In this document: positions 1-10,741 of the stretch, in pieces
Numbering within the stretch: position 1 is the stretch's first letter
Layout of the letters: each line of letters opens with the position of its first letter
Source of the DNA: Zygaena filipendulae
Lineage: Eukaryota > Arthropoda > Insecta > Lepidoptera > Zygaenidae
Length of the DNA: 64,000 nt
Assembly: GCA_907165275.2 (NCBI GenBank)
Contig: CAJRBF020000001.1
Location: 496,001-560,000, forward strand
Reading direction: 5' to 3'
Program-made: the position numbers and the translations under genes
The notes under the pieces: model-generated
The model's database searches: none
Told to the model about the DNA's origin: nothing
What the model saw: only the letters and a program-made list of their open reading frames with translations

Positions 1-262
1 GAGATACAATATCCTTCCTTTCTTTAAATTTAAGGTGTCTATTTATAAAAATTAATGACCCCCCATGTATTGCATTCACTCTGCAGAATGAGCTACCGAC
101 CCTGTGATTACTGAAATTAAACATGAGCTGATGCCCCCTTAACCAGTGTTCTGTAATACACATAATACTAATATTCTCCGAATTCATGAATAATTTCAGC
201 TCCAGCTGCTTGCCTGCTGTCAAACAATATATATTTTGATGCACCAGGTTAATACAATGAAC
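1..262 (-). pseudogene. LINE ORF2 endonuclease, N-terminal fragment at window edge
   Basis: On the minus strand, downstream of the ORF1 at 372-1523, one frame reads like the start of an AP-like endonuclease of CR1-type LINEs. It shows a VHQN motif (about 234-245), an ITEHWL motif (about 139-160, with the expected catalytic Glu) and an HGGSLIF strand. The reading runs off the left edge, so only the first 80 or so residues are visible. ORF1 followed by ORF2 is the normal order for these LINEs, which supports one element covering 1-2383. I see no start codon that settles the amino end. Confidence 0.65.
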
Positions 263-371
263 ATTTGAAGTATGCTTTTTCTTTGGACTCCCTTTCAAAC
301 AATAATAATCATTTGTCATGTCAGATACTTAATTAGATTAGTGCCAGAGGTCATCTCTATTGTCTTATTAT

Positions 372-1523
372 TTAATTTAAATTATTTTGAATTAATTGTG
401 ATGTCAATAAATTATCATCATATTGTATGTCCCAATTAGATGTCAATAAAATATCATTTTGTATGTCAAAATTGTTAGTTGTTAATTGTATGTCAAAATT
501 ATTAATATTCATAATGTCATTGTTACCAATGTCATGTAACTGCTCAATAGAAGCAGAATAATTACTAGCCAAGTTCTTGGCTAAGATTTCAAAATAATAT
601 GATAGCGCAACTGCTACCTGTCGCTTAAAACTATGAGAAAGGTAATAACTACCTTTTGTCAAATAATGATATTTATTACTAACAAAAGTGTTAGTGTCAA
701 TTATATGGAACTTATCATTGTATTTTGAAATAGTGTATAGATATTCATTAAGCTTATATTTAATATTATTTTCTGCTTCTGGCAATGTCCTACAGTATGG
801 GAATGTAAACAAAATTACCTTTTTTAAGTTGGAACTTAACAAATAATTACAATATTTAATAAGGTCTTTTTTGCCCACATTTCCCCTATTTTGAACAAAA
901 ATAATTAAATTTGTGTAAGCTTTGAGATTACAGTTTAATGTTTTATTCATTATGACGTCAAAACATGCTGACGGTGAACAATTATTAAAAATAGAATGTC
1001 CCTTGAATTGAGAGTTTAGTATTGAGCCCATATTTCTCCCAATGTCATCGCTGAACATAATAGTATTTTGCAAAGAACTTAAAGACTGCTGAGAACAGGC
1101 ATTCGACCTGTCCTGCATTGAAATAGAAGGTTGGGAAGAGGGTTCACTCGTCTGCTGTGAATAACTAGAGCAAACATAACTAAATGAATTATTATTAACT
1201 TTTGAGTTAATGTGTTCTGTATTACAGTTTGATGGTTTTAAAAGGTTTTTCACTGCATTAGAGTACTCCCTGATCACCTGTTGAGAAGTTTCATATTTTT
1301 TATTGATGGATGTTAAAGAGTCTGTAAGTTGCTGAATCTTTAATTGTAGTTTTTTTGTGTCAGCTTCATGCTGTAACCTACTATTTTGTAATTTATTGGT
1401 ACATATTTCTAAATCGTCTAATAAAGTAATTTTTTCTTTACTTGCCTTTGCATACAAGGATACAGATTTATGACTTTTGTAACGGTACGCCCCCTCTAGG
1501 ACGCAGACATAGTCTATGCACAT
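372..1523 (-). CDS. CR1-like LINE ORF1: coiled coil plus SGNH-like domain
   Basis: 383 residues from an ATG at 1523. Roughly residues 25-95 are Lys/Glu/Leu-rich and heptad-like, suggesting a coiled coil. Roughly 195-320 resemble the degenerate SGNH hydrolase (esterase) fold found in ORF1 of CR1-type LINEs: a hydrophobic strand leading to an NRGN motif, then a YHYLTKG...SFKRQ segment near the expected position of the last catalytic block. The active-site Ser/Asp/His set is not clearly present, so hydrolase activity is doubtful. The protein probably binds RNA or assembles the ribonucleoprotein. The first 15 residues may come from inserted DNA, because the GC-rich block 1524-1702 lies directly upstream. 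A related ORF1 occurs at 60387-61549. Confidence 0.6.
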   Translation of the reverse strand: MCIDYVCVLEGAYRYKSHKSVSLYAKASKEKITLLDDLEICTNKLQNSRLQHEADTKKLQLKIQQLTDSLTSINKKYETSQQVIREYSNAVKNLLKPSNCNTEHINSKVNNNSFSYVCSSYSQQTSEPSSQPSISMQDRSNACSQQSLSSLQNTIMFSDDIGRNMGSILNSQFKGHSIFNNCSPSACFDVIMNKTLNCNLKAYTNLIIFVQNRGNVGKKDLIKYCNYLLSSNLKKVILFTFPYCRTLPEAENNIKYKLNEYLYTISKYNDKFHIIDTNTFVSNKYHYLTKGSYYLSHSFKRQVAVALSYYFEILAKNLASNYSASIEQLHDIGNNDIMNINNFDIQLTTNNFDIQNDILLTSNWDIQYDDNLLTSQLIQNNLN

Positions 1524-1702
1524 CTAGCCGGCGCGCCGCGCTCGCCGGCGCGCTCTAGCGGCGGCCTCGGGCCATGCGTTCAACATCCACTTCTCGCCGC
1601 ACTCCCGTATCGCGCGCATCTATGCTTTTTTTCGTTTTACCAATTATTATTGTAAACGCTGTGTCGCTAGTATTAATTTCCAATTATTGTACTTTACGAT
1701 AA
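1524..1702. other. GC-rich spacer with palindromic GCCGGCGCGC blocks
   Basis: A sharply GC-rich block (about 1525-1620) with two GCCGGCGCGC-type palindromes sits in AT-rich DNA between two minus-strand coiled-coil ORFs. It may be an insertion that split one ORF1, or the 5' end of the element holding 372-1523. No coding sequence recognised. Confidence 0.4.
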
Positions 1703-2329
1703 TTACAGTGATTGCACAAAGTGTATTCTGTAAGTTTTATTGCTTATACTTTTTATTAATTTTTGAGTTTTCTTAATGTACCTGTTTATTTTTATATATT
1801 TTTTGAGTTTGTTCCTGCTACAATATAACAAATTAGTTGAGTGTTTAGAGGTTGTTATTGTCTCATCTTTTGTGAGATCTATAGTGGTGATTGGGTTACT
1901 TTTTGTAGCAGAAACCAACTGCGGGGCAATCTCCACCAATTCATGAAATAAGCTATCATTTTGCCGCACAGTGATATTCAGAGCAGCCTCTTCAAAGTCG
2001 GAGATGTGGAGATGGGCCTCACGAAGCTCCTGCTCCAGTGTAGATGTCCTTTTCAATGTTTGCTCATACTCATCACTGCACCGGTCAAACTTATCCACTA
2101 TATTTTGGAGATGGTCCCGCTCCTCAACAATACAAGTGTATTTCGAATATAAAGCAGTCATTTCTGTTTTCAATTTGGTATTGCTATTGATTAATTGCAA
2201 AAGTTCCCTTTCATTATCTTCTCTTTCACTGTTAAGTTGTGCACACAAGTCCTTGGAAACCCTTAATTCCTGCAAAACCAGTTGAAGCTTAGACTCCTCC
2301 TGGCGAGCTAAAGCCTTACGGGTCATCAT
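1703..2329 (-). CDS. Coiled-coil protein, probable N-terminal part of LINE ORF1
   Basis: About 208 residues if started at the first ATG (2329); the frame is open to 2383 without another ATG. Residues 1-125 are a long Glu/Lys/Leu coiled coil, followed by an IDLTKDE patch and a basic tail (KLKKYIKINRYIKKTQKLIK). This layout resembles the amino-terminal half of lepidopteran LINE ORF1 proteins that carry a C-terminal SGNH domain. The SGNH-type ORF at 372-1523 follows on the same strand, so the two may be halves of one ORF1 split at 1524-1702. I cannot exclude a separate small ORF. Function beyond oligomerisation is unknown. Confidence 0.45.
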   Translation of the reverse strand: MMTRKALARQEESKLQLVLQELRVSKDLCAQLNSEREDNERELLQLINSNTKLKTEMTALYSKYTCIVEERDHLQNIVDKFDRCSDEYEQTLKRTSTLEQELREAHLHISDFEEAALNITVRQNDSLFHELVEIAPQLVSATKSNPITTIDLTKDETITTSKHSTNLLYCSRNKLKKYIKINRYIKKTQKLIKSISNKTYRIHFVQSL

Positions 2330-2383
2330 TGTGTACTTTAAGTGTGAAATTATACCAAAAAATAAGCCAAAGACCTGTATCAC

Positions 2384-2939
2384 AATAAGTGTCGGGTAGT
2401 TTCTAGGTTAACGGTCAATTATATTATTCGATAAAAATATATAATTTACGCTTAAAATATAAGTTACAATAGAATATTATAGTTAAAGAACACGAAAACT
2501 AGTTAATTTAGTCTTTACTTGGTCAAAAAAAGAAATAAAACATTTAAATTATGACTTAAAAACTACCTGTCACTCTCAAGTATCAAATTCTTGCAAATCA
2601 CAGCAAAATCCAATTTAAAACGTAAAACTTAATAATCGAATCGAATTATGAGCTATAACATTGGAAATGGGCTTTAATTATCAACAATTTGAACGAAATT
2701 TAATAAATTACACGGAACACAAAAAATCAGCTGTTACTCGTAGGGTTGCCAGAACCAAAAAAAAATGCAAACTTATAATACCCCCCCCTGACTTTTATAA
2801 TGCAAACACTTTCAGGCCGAAGTCCAATCTCAAGACCTTTCCATTTTCACAAGCAACAATTTGTAGGGTGTTACCCCCACGTTATTATGTTTAAATAGCC
2901 ATGCATTTATTGACCTAGGCCATTTGTATTCATTCTAGT
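2384..2939. other. No gene recognised; AT-rich spacer
   Basis: AT-rich DNA probably including the 5' untranslated part of the LINE at 1-2383. A 77-codon plus-strand reading at 2661-2894 has low-complexity composition and no recognisable domain; I do not call it. Confidence 0.4.
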
Positions 2940-3057
2940 CAACCATGCGATACGCTGTCGCGGTCGTTTATTCGTATGTAAGCCAACCATGCGATTCACT
3001 GTCGCGGTCGCTTTTACATTTATGCAAGCCAACCATGCGATTCGCTGTCGCGGTCGC
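2940..3057 (+). repeat. Three direct repeats of a 46-bp unit
   Basis: CAACCATGCGATNCNCTGTCGCGGTCG occurs at about 2940, 2983 and 3029, spaced about 43-46 bp. The last two copies also share the following CTTTTACATTT. Copies differ at one or two bases. The context is untranslated; it could be part of an LTR or UTR. Confidence 0.7.
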
Positions 3058-3169
3058 TTTTACATTTCTAACTTAGCCATGATCCTGGTCACGGCACCAA
3101 TTTGTAACTTACCCCCCCTCGCGCGACTTCCTCCAATCTACTTCTTACTACGATAATCTCTAATTTGGC

Positions 3170-3252
3170 CTGATTGGCTAGTGGTTAGGACTCTAATTTC
3201 GTTGTGTGCAGTAACCTATGATCCTTATAGGTTGAGATTGAACTATCGTCTT
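3170..3252 (+). repeat. Possible tRNA-derived SINE fragment
   Basis: TGGCTAGTGGTTAGGACTC fits an RNA polymerase III A box, and GGTTGAGATTGAA about 55 bp later is a poor B box. The spacing suits a tRNA-like SINE head, but the B box is degenerate and no cloverleaf forms, so this is tentative. Confidence 0.3.
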
Positions 3253-3859
3253 AGTATTTGCATCATAGTTTTTTGTTTGGTTAAGTTTATAGCTAAGATT
3301 CTAAAGTTAATACATGAACGATCTCTAATTTATGCTTAGCGAATACACGGACGGTTTTATATTAGTACACAGACGAATCCCTATTTTTATTGCTTTCGTG
3401 CGACCTCTCTCCTAACTTTAGGTGGATGATCTATTTTTAATCTATTTATGTGGATGATCTAGTTTTGTTAGTTTGTTTGTGACGACCTGCCTCCCTAACA
3501 TTATATCGATGTTCTATTTTATTAGTTTGTTTTCCGGCCTAATTCATTAGTTTGTTTTGACGACCTAATCTATTGCTTGTAGGCTAAGTTTGAATAATCC
3601 TGACCCTAATGTTTGTCTATCTCTACAATTTGTTTCAGTTTGTGTTTGTCGGTTTAACCCCGGTCAACATCTCGTCAAAAGCTACCATTCCTGGCTCAGA
3701 TGGCTCAGACATTGACAGGACGCATAAATATATATAATAAACCACCCAGACGATTCTATTCCAAGGTCGACCAGATTTTGTCCCCTCAGCATGACGCAAG
3801 CATTGGCCACAGGAACCTCAAGTACTACGTGAAATGATTGTTGGCACTGCAACCAATCC
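3253..3859. other. No gene recognised
   Basis: Mixed-composition DNA without open frames of note. The part from about 3640 may continue the family E copy at 3860-4486, but similarity was too weak to follow by eye. Confidence 0.4.
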
Positions 3860-4486
3860 CGACGTCAAACCGAAGGTAAGGCTTCCAGTTAATACATAAG
3901 TATTCGCCAGAAGGTGGTATAGCCCCTCCTGCGCTATTCCACGGTGATGACCATCCAGCACAATGCCTTCGTCACCTCCCCCAACCTGTTTCACAAGGTA
4001 GAGGATCATTCTAGATGGTTACATCTAAGATCAATCACCAGCGTCCGTTTCAGGAATCCAGTGAGGAGACTGTACGTCCCAAGTCCGAAGACTACCGCCG
4101 CGTTGGAGCCATGGTGAGCCCTTGAATATGTGCCAGCCCGAAGACCAGGGTTGGGTGGAACCACCACAAACCAAACCCCAGCACAGTGATCCAAAATTGT
4201 ATGTGTGTGTTATCGGAGACCAATCTCTCCCTGGAACCTGGAACTTCAGCTGATGAACTCTCTGTCATACTGCAAGCAGTAAGGCCGTAGCCTAGCCGTA
4301 GCTGTAGAGTTGAATGGCTCTCTCTCCCCTGTGAACCCACTCGGGCATCCAACTCGTTCTGCCACATCAGAACATTGGCAAGCACATCGTGTTGAAAAAC
4401 ACAAAGGTTGCCGAGAATCTAGCGTCAGCGACGAGGTCGCCAACAGCCGATCCCCCAGCCTCTGCACAACGGTCTCGATCGCAAAC
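3860..4486 (-). repeat. Family E, diverged 5'-region copy
   Basis: Read on the minus strand, this matches the blocks at 24190-24690 and 62640-63190 in the same order: GTTGTGCAGAGNCT, GGGGGATCGGCTG, GTGTTTTTCAACACGA, TCTTCGGGCTG, GGGACGTACAGTCTC, TCTACCTTGTG, then CATCACCGTGG with TAGCGCAGGA. It is clearly older than the other two. Because the similarity crosses the point where the 24190 copy begins, 24190 is a truncation and not the natural end of the family. The Jockey insertion at 4496 cuts it on the other side. Confidence 0.7.
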
Positions 4487-4495
4487 TTACTTTTA
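4487..4495. repeat. Target-site duplication of the Jockey LINE, 3' side
   Basis: TTACTTTTA here is repeated exactly at 8894-8902, just outside the two ends of the minus-strand Jockey element. Such 7-15 bp duplications are expected from target-primed reverse transcription. Confidence 0.75.
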
Positions 4496-4911
4496 AAAGG
4501 TCTTTATTTAATAAATAATATAAATTTACAGCACATACCTGACACAGTCAAGGAAATAGCCTGTCAATATAAATTTTACAATGCAACACAGGCGAAACGC
4601 CTCTTTAGGCATTTATAACACTAACAAAATTTGTAATTAACACGGTTATTAAACTGGAAGAAATATAGTTTCGTATGGTTACTTAGATAGATCGTTACAC
4701 ATTTATAGCTTTGTATATGTTTGTATATTTGATTTTTTAATATAATCAAACAGATTTATAAATATATTCAAAGAGACGAGATAAGATTTAGTTTATTTTT
4801 TTTTTATTTTTTTTTTTATCAATAAATACTAACAAGAAGGTAGATAGAGTACTGTTGGCATACACAGTCGCAGAGCAGAGACTCACACCCACGTTGTCCT
4901 AGCGGATGACA

Positions 4912-7629
4912 TCATAGACAATAGTGATGTGGCAATCGATATGTCTTGTATGTATCGATAAAAGGCAGGTCGGCTAATCTTGTTTTACCAATAGCTGATA
5001 TTAAATTATTTTGATTAAGGGGATTTTTATGCAAGTAAAATTTTTGTGTAATTTTTAATATGTAATCTATTAGAAAAGGTAGTCCTACTTTAAGATGTAG
5101 TTCGGATAGGTTTGTGAACATCGGTGTACTATATGAAATTCTAAGCGCTTTATTTTGAATGCTTTGCAGTGACGCATAGTTAGTTGAACTTGTACTGCTC
5201 CAGACAGGGCAAGCATAAGTAATACAGGGCCGAACCAGTGTAGTATAAATTTTTAGTTTTACTGTAGAACTTAAATTGCTGCGTCTATTTAGTATGGGCG
5301 AAAGTGCATTAAGGGCTTTCAAGCTTTTCATTTTATTTTTTTCCGTATGCACGGTCCAATTCAGTTTTGAGTCCAGAGTAACTCCAAGATATTTTACTGA
5401 TCTACTCCATGGTACCTTATATCCACCAATCATTATACATCTCTGCGGAATGGAGCGTCTACGTGAGAACATGATAGCCTCTGTTTTTGAATTATTAAGT
5501 TTTAATTTCCATTTATTAAAATAGGACTGCAGTAAGTCAACAGACATTTGTAATCGTGAAATTATGAGGTCCTCGTCATTAGACGAAGTAAATGATGATG
5601 TGTCGTCGGCAAAACATGCCAAGTGGGTATGAGGCTGCTTTGGGATATCATTAAGGTACAGAATGAATAATAATGGTCCCAAAACAGAGCCCTGGGGGAC
5701 GCCAGCAGGGATGGCAAACAGTTCAGACTGGTCATTTCCGATGTGTACACAATATTGACGATCTCTAAGGTAAGAATCTATGATTTTTACCAAACTACGG
5801 TCGATACAAGTATTGACAAGTTTGTGGATTAGGCCATCATGCCAGACGGTATCAAAGGCCTTCTCGATATCCAGTAAAATCATGCCTGTAGACTGTTTCA
5901 AGTTCAGGTGATACGAAATGTGTTCGCTAACACGAGCCAATTGATGCGTGGTAGAATGTGACTTACGAAACCCAAACTGCTCGTCAATTAAATCCGATTT
6001 AATGTGCATTAAGATTCTATCAGCGACAATGCGCTCAAATACTTTACTGAGAGTAGGCAATAAGCTAATTGGACGGTAGTTCATAGGGATGGCGTCATCT
6101 CTACCAGGTTTTTTGATGGGGATAATTTTCGCAGTTTTCCAGAAGTTAGGGAAATAAGAAAACTGCAAACAGGCATTAAAAATCTTTGCAAGTAGAACAA
6201 TACATTTCTGAGACAGGTTTTTAAGCAGTATGCTTTGGATATCATCTATACCAGGTGATTTTTTTGCTCTGTAGTCGGCGAACTATTGACCAGATCTCTT
6301 TGGGACGCACTGGTTTTTCCAATGTGCCTGGACTGAAACTTTTAACTACAGTCAACGTGTTAGCAACAGCATCCTGGATACCATCAATATCCTTCCAGGC
6401 AGTTGTCAGGTGCATATTTGCTTGGAACGCAGAGGCGAGAGCATTACACTGGTCAAAATCGGTAATAGTGTACGATTTATCTGGTTTTATCAAGGCAGGA
6501 ATTGTTACTGGCTTTGTGCTGAGTGATTTAATAACCCTCCATAAGTCTGAGCTAGGACATTTTATGCCGTTGAGTTTAGCATCCCAGATATGGTCATTAT
6601 ACTTCCGGATGGTAGCTTGTATATTATATTGCAATCTATTTATTTCAGATCTAAGCAACCTAATAGTGAATGTATCAGGTATACGTTTTATCCGAGCTTT
6701 GAGTATGTTTTTCCTACTTATCATTTGTTTGATAAAACGAGGCAATGGTTTAGGTTTAGGATCACAGATAACTTTAGGTACACAATGATCTCTGGCTTCA
6801 GTCAGTAGGAGCGTAATTCTCTCAACCTCCTTGTTTATTTCAGCCGTCGAAGAAAGCGTCTTACTTGAAAGCATGATATGAGAGTTCAAGTAGTTCCTAA
6901 ATCTTTTCCAGTCCGCCGAGGCAAAATTATGAAAAGTGCGATAACCACGCTCAATCTTACCAGTTATGGTAAAAGCCACAGGCAGGTGATTAGAAGAAAG
7001 TCCAGACACCGCCCGAACACAGCTGATATTTGGAGTGTTCTTAGCTAGTATAAGATCGGGAGTAGAGGGTATGCGATTTTTTACATAATGGATTAGAGTT
7101 GGACTTGTTGGGGCATAGATTATGTAATCATGTGAAAGCATATGATTAAAGAGAATGTTGCCGTGCAAATTAGGTGTTTTGCAGTTCCAGTGCATATGGC
7201 GGGCATTAAAGTCACCCACCAGTACAACACGCAAGTTAACTTTAAGAGTATTTCTACGTCTTTAGGAATAAGTGGGAGATTAGGAGACTGATAAACAGAT
7301 ATAATAGTATGACGCTGTCCAGATACCAATATGTTGATCCCAACAGCTTCAAGATTGGTTGTTTTTGGGAGTTCTAAGCGAACATAGTTTATAGAATTAT
7401 TTACAAAAAGAGCAACACCTTGACCACGATTATTAATGTGTTTATCCTTGCGAATGCAAGTATAGCCAGGGATACTTATGTTTACATTAGGGTTGATTCT
7501 TGTCTCACATATAGCCAATATATCACAGTGCAGTTTAAGTACAGCTACATCTGTGAGCTCGTGCAGCTTATTGCGTATGCCATCAGCATTCCAGTAAAGA
7601 ATTTTGAGTTCCCTATTTGGATTAGACAT
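4912..7629 (-). pseudogene. Jockey LINE ORF2: endonuclease and reverse transcriptase, broken
   Basis: Three minus-strand readings cover one ORF2. 7629 to about 7240 encodes the endonuclease start (YWNADGI, CETRIN). A frameshift near 7240 leads into 7234-6242 (VGDFNARH). A second shift near 6258 lies in a run of seven A where the conserved SKKSPGIDD reading needs six, and leads into the RT at 6168-4912. The RT carries DIEKAFDTVWHD, GVPQGSVLGPLLF and FADD, so its catalytic motifs are intact. The endonuclease motif usually written SDH reads SNH, losing an expected catalytic Asp. The ORF2 ATG overlaps the ORF1 stop within ATGTCTAA, suggesting termination-reinitiation. Confidence 0.85.
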
Positions 7630-8833
7630 ATTTACCTAAATGCGACAGTACAAGTATAACTTTGTCCATTTCAGACAAACAGGAATCAAACTCTTTTTTA
7701 ATACATTTGATCGTATTAAGTATATTAAGTATTTCGAAAGTAGTGGAGTCCATGTCTCCTGGTGGTGTTGTGCAAACAGAAGGTGGTGTTACCGACTGGA
7801 TTAAGTTTTCCTTTTGTAAGTTTGGTAGTTTGTTGTCTTTGATAATGCTTGGTTTCGAAGAGGCAACTTTGGACCATGTTCTACCATCTGTTAGAGCAAC
7901 TTTAGCTGGTGCTATTACTTTACTTTCCTGCAGTTTCTCTAGGTATTTGATCCGGGCGATACATTTATTATAGTTTGCTGGGTGGTGCTCATTACAATTA
8001 CAACACTGAGCTGGACTAGTGCGATCTTTTTTCGGGCAGTCTCTTGAAGAATGCTTACCAATACACTTAATGCACCTCTCGGGCATATTACAGTTATTAG
8101 AGGCGTGTCCAAATCGTTGGCATCGATAACATTGTGTTCCTACATTATTATTAGGTGTATACTTCTGAATTTGGACAGCACAATTACACAGGTATTTTAT
8201 TTGCCTGAATTTCGTCAGGTCAGCTCCTTGTGGTAGTTTGATGAGCAAAGGTGGACAAAACGACTTTTCAGGAGTAGATAGACCAAGACTATGGATAGTC
8301 ACATTTGTGAATCCAAGAGTTGTTAGTTCCTCGGAGAGATCCGCAGTTGATATCGGTGGAAGGCCACGTATAACAATTTTGTAGGATTTATCTTCTTTTC
8401 GGGTGTAAGTATGAAAAGCAATGTTATCATCACGTAATTTTTGTGTTAGAGATTTGTGACCTTCATTAGTGTGACAATAAACTGATAACTTTTTGTTACC
8501 TTTATAATGTAAGTGAAACGCTTTGGTGACACTAGAAACCAAGGTGATATAGTGCTGGTGGGTCATCTCAGGATTTGTTTCAATGATGATTGGAGGAACT
8601 CGTTTATAGCCAGGTTTCTTGGTCATGGAAGTACTAATTGAAGCATCTATAGGACTGTGAGCTTCTTCATTTGGTAAGGATCCAAAGCGGTTTTGAGTAG
8701 AAATGCCAAGACTTTTGGTACCTGTATTACTCCGTGCCAAGGCGGGACGTTTAGGCTGGCTCCATTCACTATCATCCTCAGCAGATCTTTTGCTGGGCAA
8801 ACTTTCAGTAGATGCCCGCAAAAACTTATCCAT
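7622..8833 (-). CDS. Jockey LINE ORF1, gag-like nucleic acid-binding protein
   Basis: 403 residues from an ATG at 8833, uninterrupted. The N-terminal 90 residues are polar and probably disordered. About 150-225 resembles the PRE_C2HC region found before zinc knuckles in Jockey gag proteins. Three CCHC-type clusters follow: CYRCQRFGHASNNC (about 235-248), CIKCIGKHSSRDC and CCNCNEHHPANYNKC. Such proteins package the element RNA into particles and assist reverse transcription. The stop overlaps the ORF2 start by 8 nt. Length and order fit a Jockey-clade ORF1. Confidence 0.85.
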   Translation of the reverse strand: MDKFLRASTESLPSKRSAEDDSEWSQPKRPALARSNTGTKSLGISTQNRFGSLPNEEAHSPIDASISTSMTKKPGYKRVPPIIIETNPEMTHQHYITLVSSVTKAFHLHYKGNKKLSVYCHTNEGHKSLTQKLRDDNIAFHTYTRKEDKSYKIVIRGLPPISTADLSEELTTLGFTNVTIHSLGLSTPEKSFCPPLLIKLPQGADLTKFRQIKYLCNCAVQIQKYTPNNNVGTQCYRCQRFGHASNNCNMPERCIKCIGKHSSRDCPKKDRTSPAQCCNCNEHHPANYNKCIARIKYLEKLQESKVIAPAKVALTDGRTWSKVASSKPSIIKDNKLPNLQKENLIQSVTPPSVCTTPPGDMDSTTFEILNILNTIKCIKKEFDSCLSEMDKVILVLSHLGKYV

Positions 8834-8893
8834 AACCAGGGAGATAGTATCGATAAGTCACTTGTCCCATCACTAATATGAATGGTGAGATAA

Positions 8894-8902
8894 TTACTTT
8901 TA
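8894..8902. repeat. Target-site duplication of the Jockey LINE, 5' side
   Basis: TTACTTTTA, identical to 4487-4495. Confidence 0.75.
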
Positions 8903-8989
8903 TTTTTAATTTTTAATCAGTGGGTAGTTAATTTTTGTAATAATTGAAGCGCGAAACGATAACGTGGGCACTCAAGAAACGTATGCACA

Positions 8990-10324
8990 CCACGACACCT
9001 TAAAGCGCAGGGACCTACGTAAGCATACATGTGGTTGCGAGTCACAGTAGCTCCAGTCTGTCTCCGCAGTCAGCAATCGAGCCACAGAGCGCATTGGCCC
9101 ATCAGTAATGTTTATAATAAAAAGAAAGGCAAAACAGAAGGAAGAGCGAACAAACCTTCCCTGGTGTAGGAGAGGGCCGGCATCTCCAGTCAGCCGCATC
9201 GGTGATATGTAGATTGAATAACACGGAAGGCGTTGTTATTCAAGGTAAGGTACAAGGTGCACAACGAAACTCGTCACGGCGCAGATGACTCAAGGCGCGG
9301 ATTTTTACCCATCTACGCCATCATACGCTCGTGACGTGCAATGTCCAACCGTTCAAGATTAGAGTTCCGTTTGCTTCGAGCCTATTTGGTACTGTGATTT
9401 GAAGATCCTTCCTCGTGACTAATGTTTTTAGGTCTACGCTCGAGATATCCTAACGGACGTCAAGTGCGCTGACAGACCCTCGCACAAAAACATCAAACCA
9501 CTCTGCGCTATCGCTCGCTCAACAAGACTATTCGTAACGAACCGTCTTTTGTAATGATAAAAATCAATACAAATATTCTACTCAAAGCATCTCGTTCACG
9601 AAGCACATCGGCCCACATACGCTTTCATGCGACCACCAAGTATCACAATCGCGCATGCTCGCCTCTGCACAACGCAATCAGGACACAATGCGTAATGACG
9701 AAACTTTCAGGTCGCGTGTACGAATCCTTGCACAAACCGATAAATCGTTCTGCGCGCAGACCGCTCGACCACGACGTACTTTGCATAAATATTATTTATT
9801 AAAAAATTTGTATGAGAAAATAAATTTTATGTTTGATAAATGTGCAATAATATTATATTTATTGTCCCTTAGACGTTCCCTCCCCAGCGCATTCGTTTAT
9901 TATTACACTATTATCAATTTACTTTCCCAACAAACTTTTGTCGTCAGGACATTTTTTTACCTCCGTATTCCCCGTAGATATACGGCTCGTGGATACTGGC
10001 GGTGCGTTCACTGAGACGCCTGAGGCGGAGATTCGTGTTTTCCAACTTGATCCTATACTCTTGAAATTCAACATACATTTGGTATTCCCTAATACAAGCA
10101 CTTTCTATCATAATATAATATTTTGCCCTATCTCTTTTAGTTTCAGAGTTATTATTGACAAATGTACTAAAACTTGTTTTTGATGTAATTTGTACCGCAA
10201 TGTCCTCTAATATGTTCTTAATGTAATTTTATAGGTGTATTTTATTATCTTCTATACTTTAATAATTATTTAAGTTTTTAATTATAACCAAAAAAATTTT
10301 GTAGGACCTTATGGGTCGTCACAC
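8990..10324 (-). repeat. Family E, 5'-most region, minus-strand copy
   Basis: Read from 10324 downwards this matches 61545-62640 in order: TGTGACG at the start, then GTGAACGCACCGCCAGTATCC (GTGAGCGCACCGCCAG in the other copy), GACGTCCGTTAGGATATC, AAATCCGCGCCTTGAGT, CACGG then GTTTCGTTGTGCAC, ACGCCTTCCGTGTTATTCAA and CGGCTGACTGGAGA. Spacing is kept over about 1.1 kb, with many substitutions. The TGTGACG start looks like an LTR start, but no matching second LTR is seen. Small open frames inside are not conserved in the partner copy and are not called. The 90 bp at 8903-8989 has no recognised content. Confidence 0.7.
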
Positions 10325-10741
10325 TATCATATTCCTACTTAAGCTACGATTACTGGTACTGACGAAATGCGTCCTGGTTACTATTTTTATCAACTACTGG
10401 TTGCTACCAAAATATCTAACTATTACAATATACATATAAACCCGCATTGTTTATTCACCTTAATACCTAACTACCTGTTTAGCTTCAATTCCGGTATACA
10501 ATCTAACTACCTACTATCGTTTGTTTACTTCTACTAAATTTCCTATCAACGGAAAGGGTGGGGTAGGAACCCTTGTTAATGCCTTACCCCTGGAGTACCT
10601 GGATTCAACCACTGATGAATTTAATTTCTTCGTTAATTTAACACATAAAAATTAACTTACCATAACTTAAATAAAAACTACTACAATATTTCCTAACTCC
10701 CGTTTTCGTTTCATAATGACTCCTTCATACTGTCCGGATTT
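10325..10741. other. No gene recognised; possible 3' region of the adjacent gypsy element
   Basis: Lies just downstream (minus strand) of the gypsy-1 pol end. It may contain the rest of that element's 3' end. I could not place an LTR or polypurine tract. Confidence 0.3.

Larger units (their letters stand above)
4496..8893 (-). mobile_element. Full-length Jockey-clade LINE
   Basis: A minus-strand non-LTR retrotransposon of about 4.4 kb with ORF1 (gag-like), ORF2 (endonuclease plus reverse transcriptase), a 3' UTR of about 400 bp and an AATAAA signal a few bases before its 3' end near 4496. A 9-bp target-site duplication flanks it, so it is not 5'-truncated. The T-rich run at 4795-4819 (A-rich on the coding strand) is internal to the 3' UTR. 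Two frameshifts and a changed endonuclease residue show that it is dead. It interrupts DNA related to repeat family E. Confidence 0.8.

Noticed and set aside
4246..4618. Overlapping open readings on both strands near the Jockey 3' end
   Set aside because: They cross the junction of family E and the Jockey LINE and match no family.
4795..4819. Poly-T run as the Jockey 3' end
   Set aside because: The exact 9-bp target duplication and AATAAA near 4496 place the end further on, so the run is internal.
9655..10014. 119-codon plus-strand reading
   Set aside because: The partner family E copy keeps no comparable ORF.
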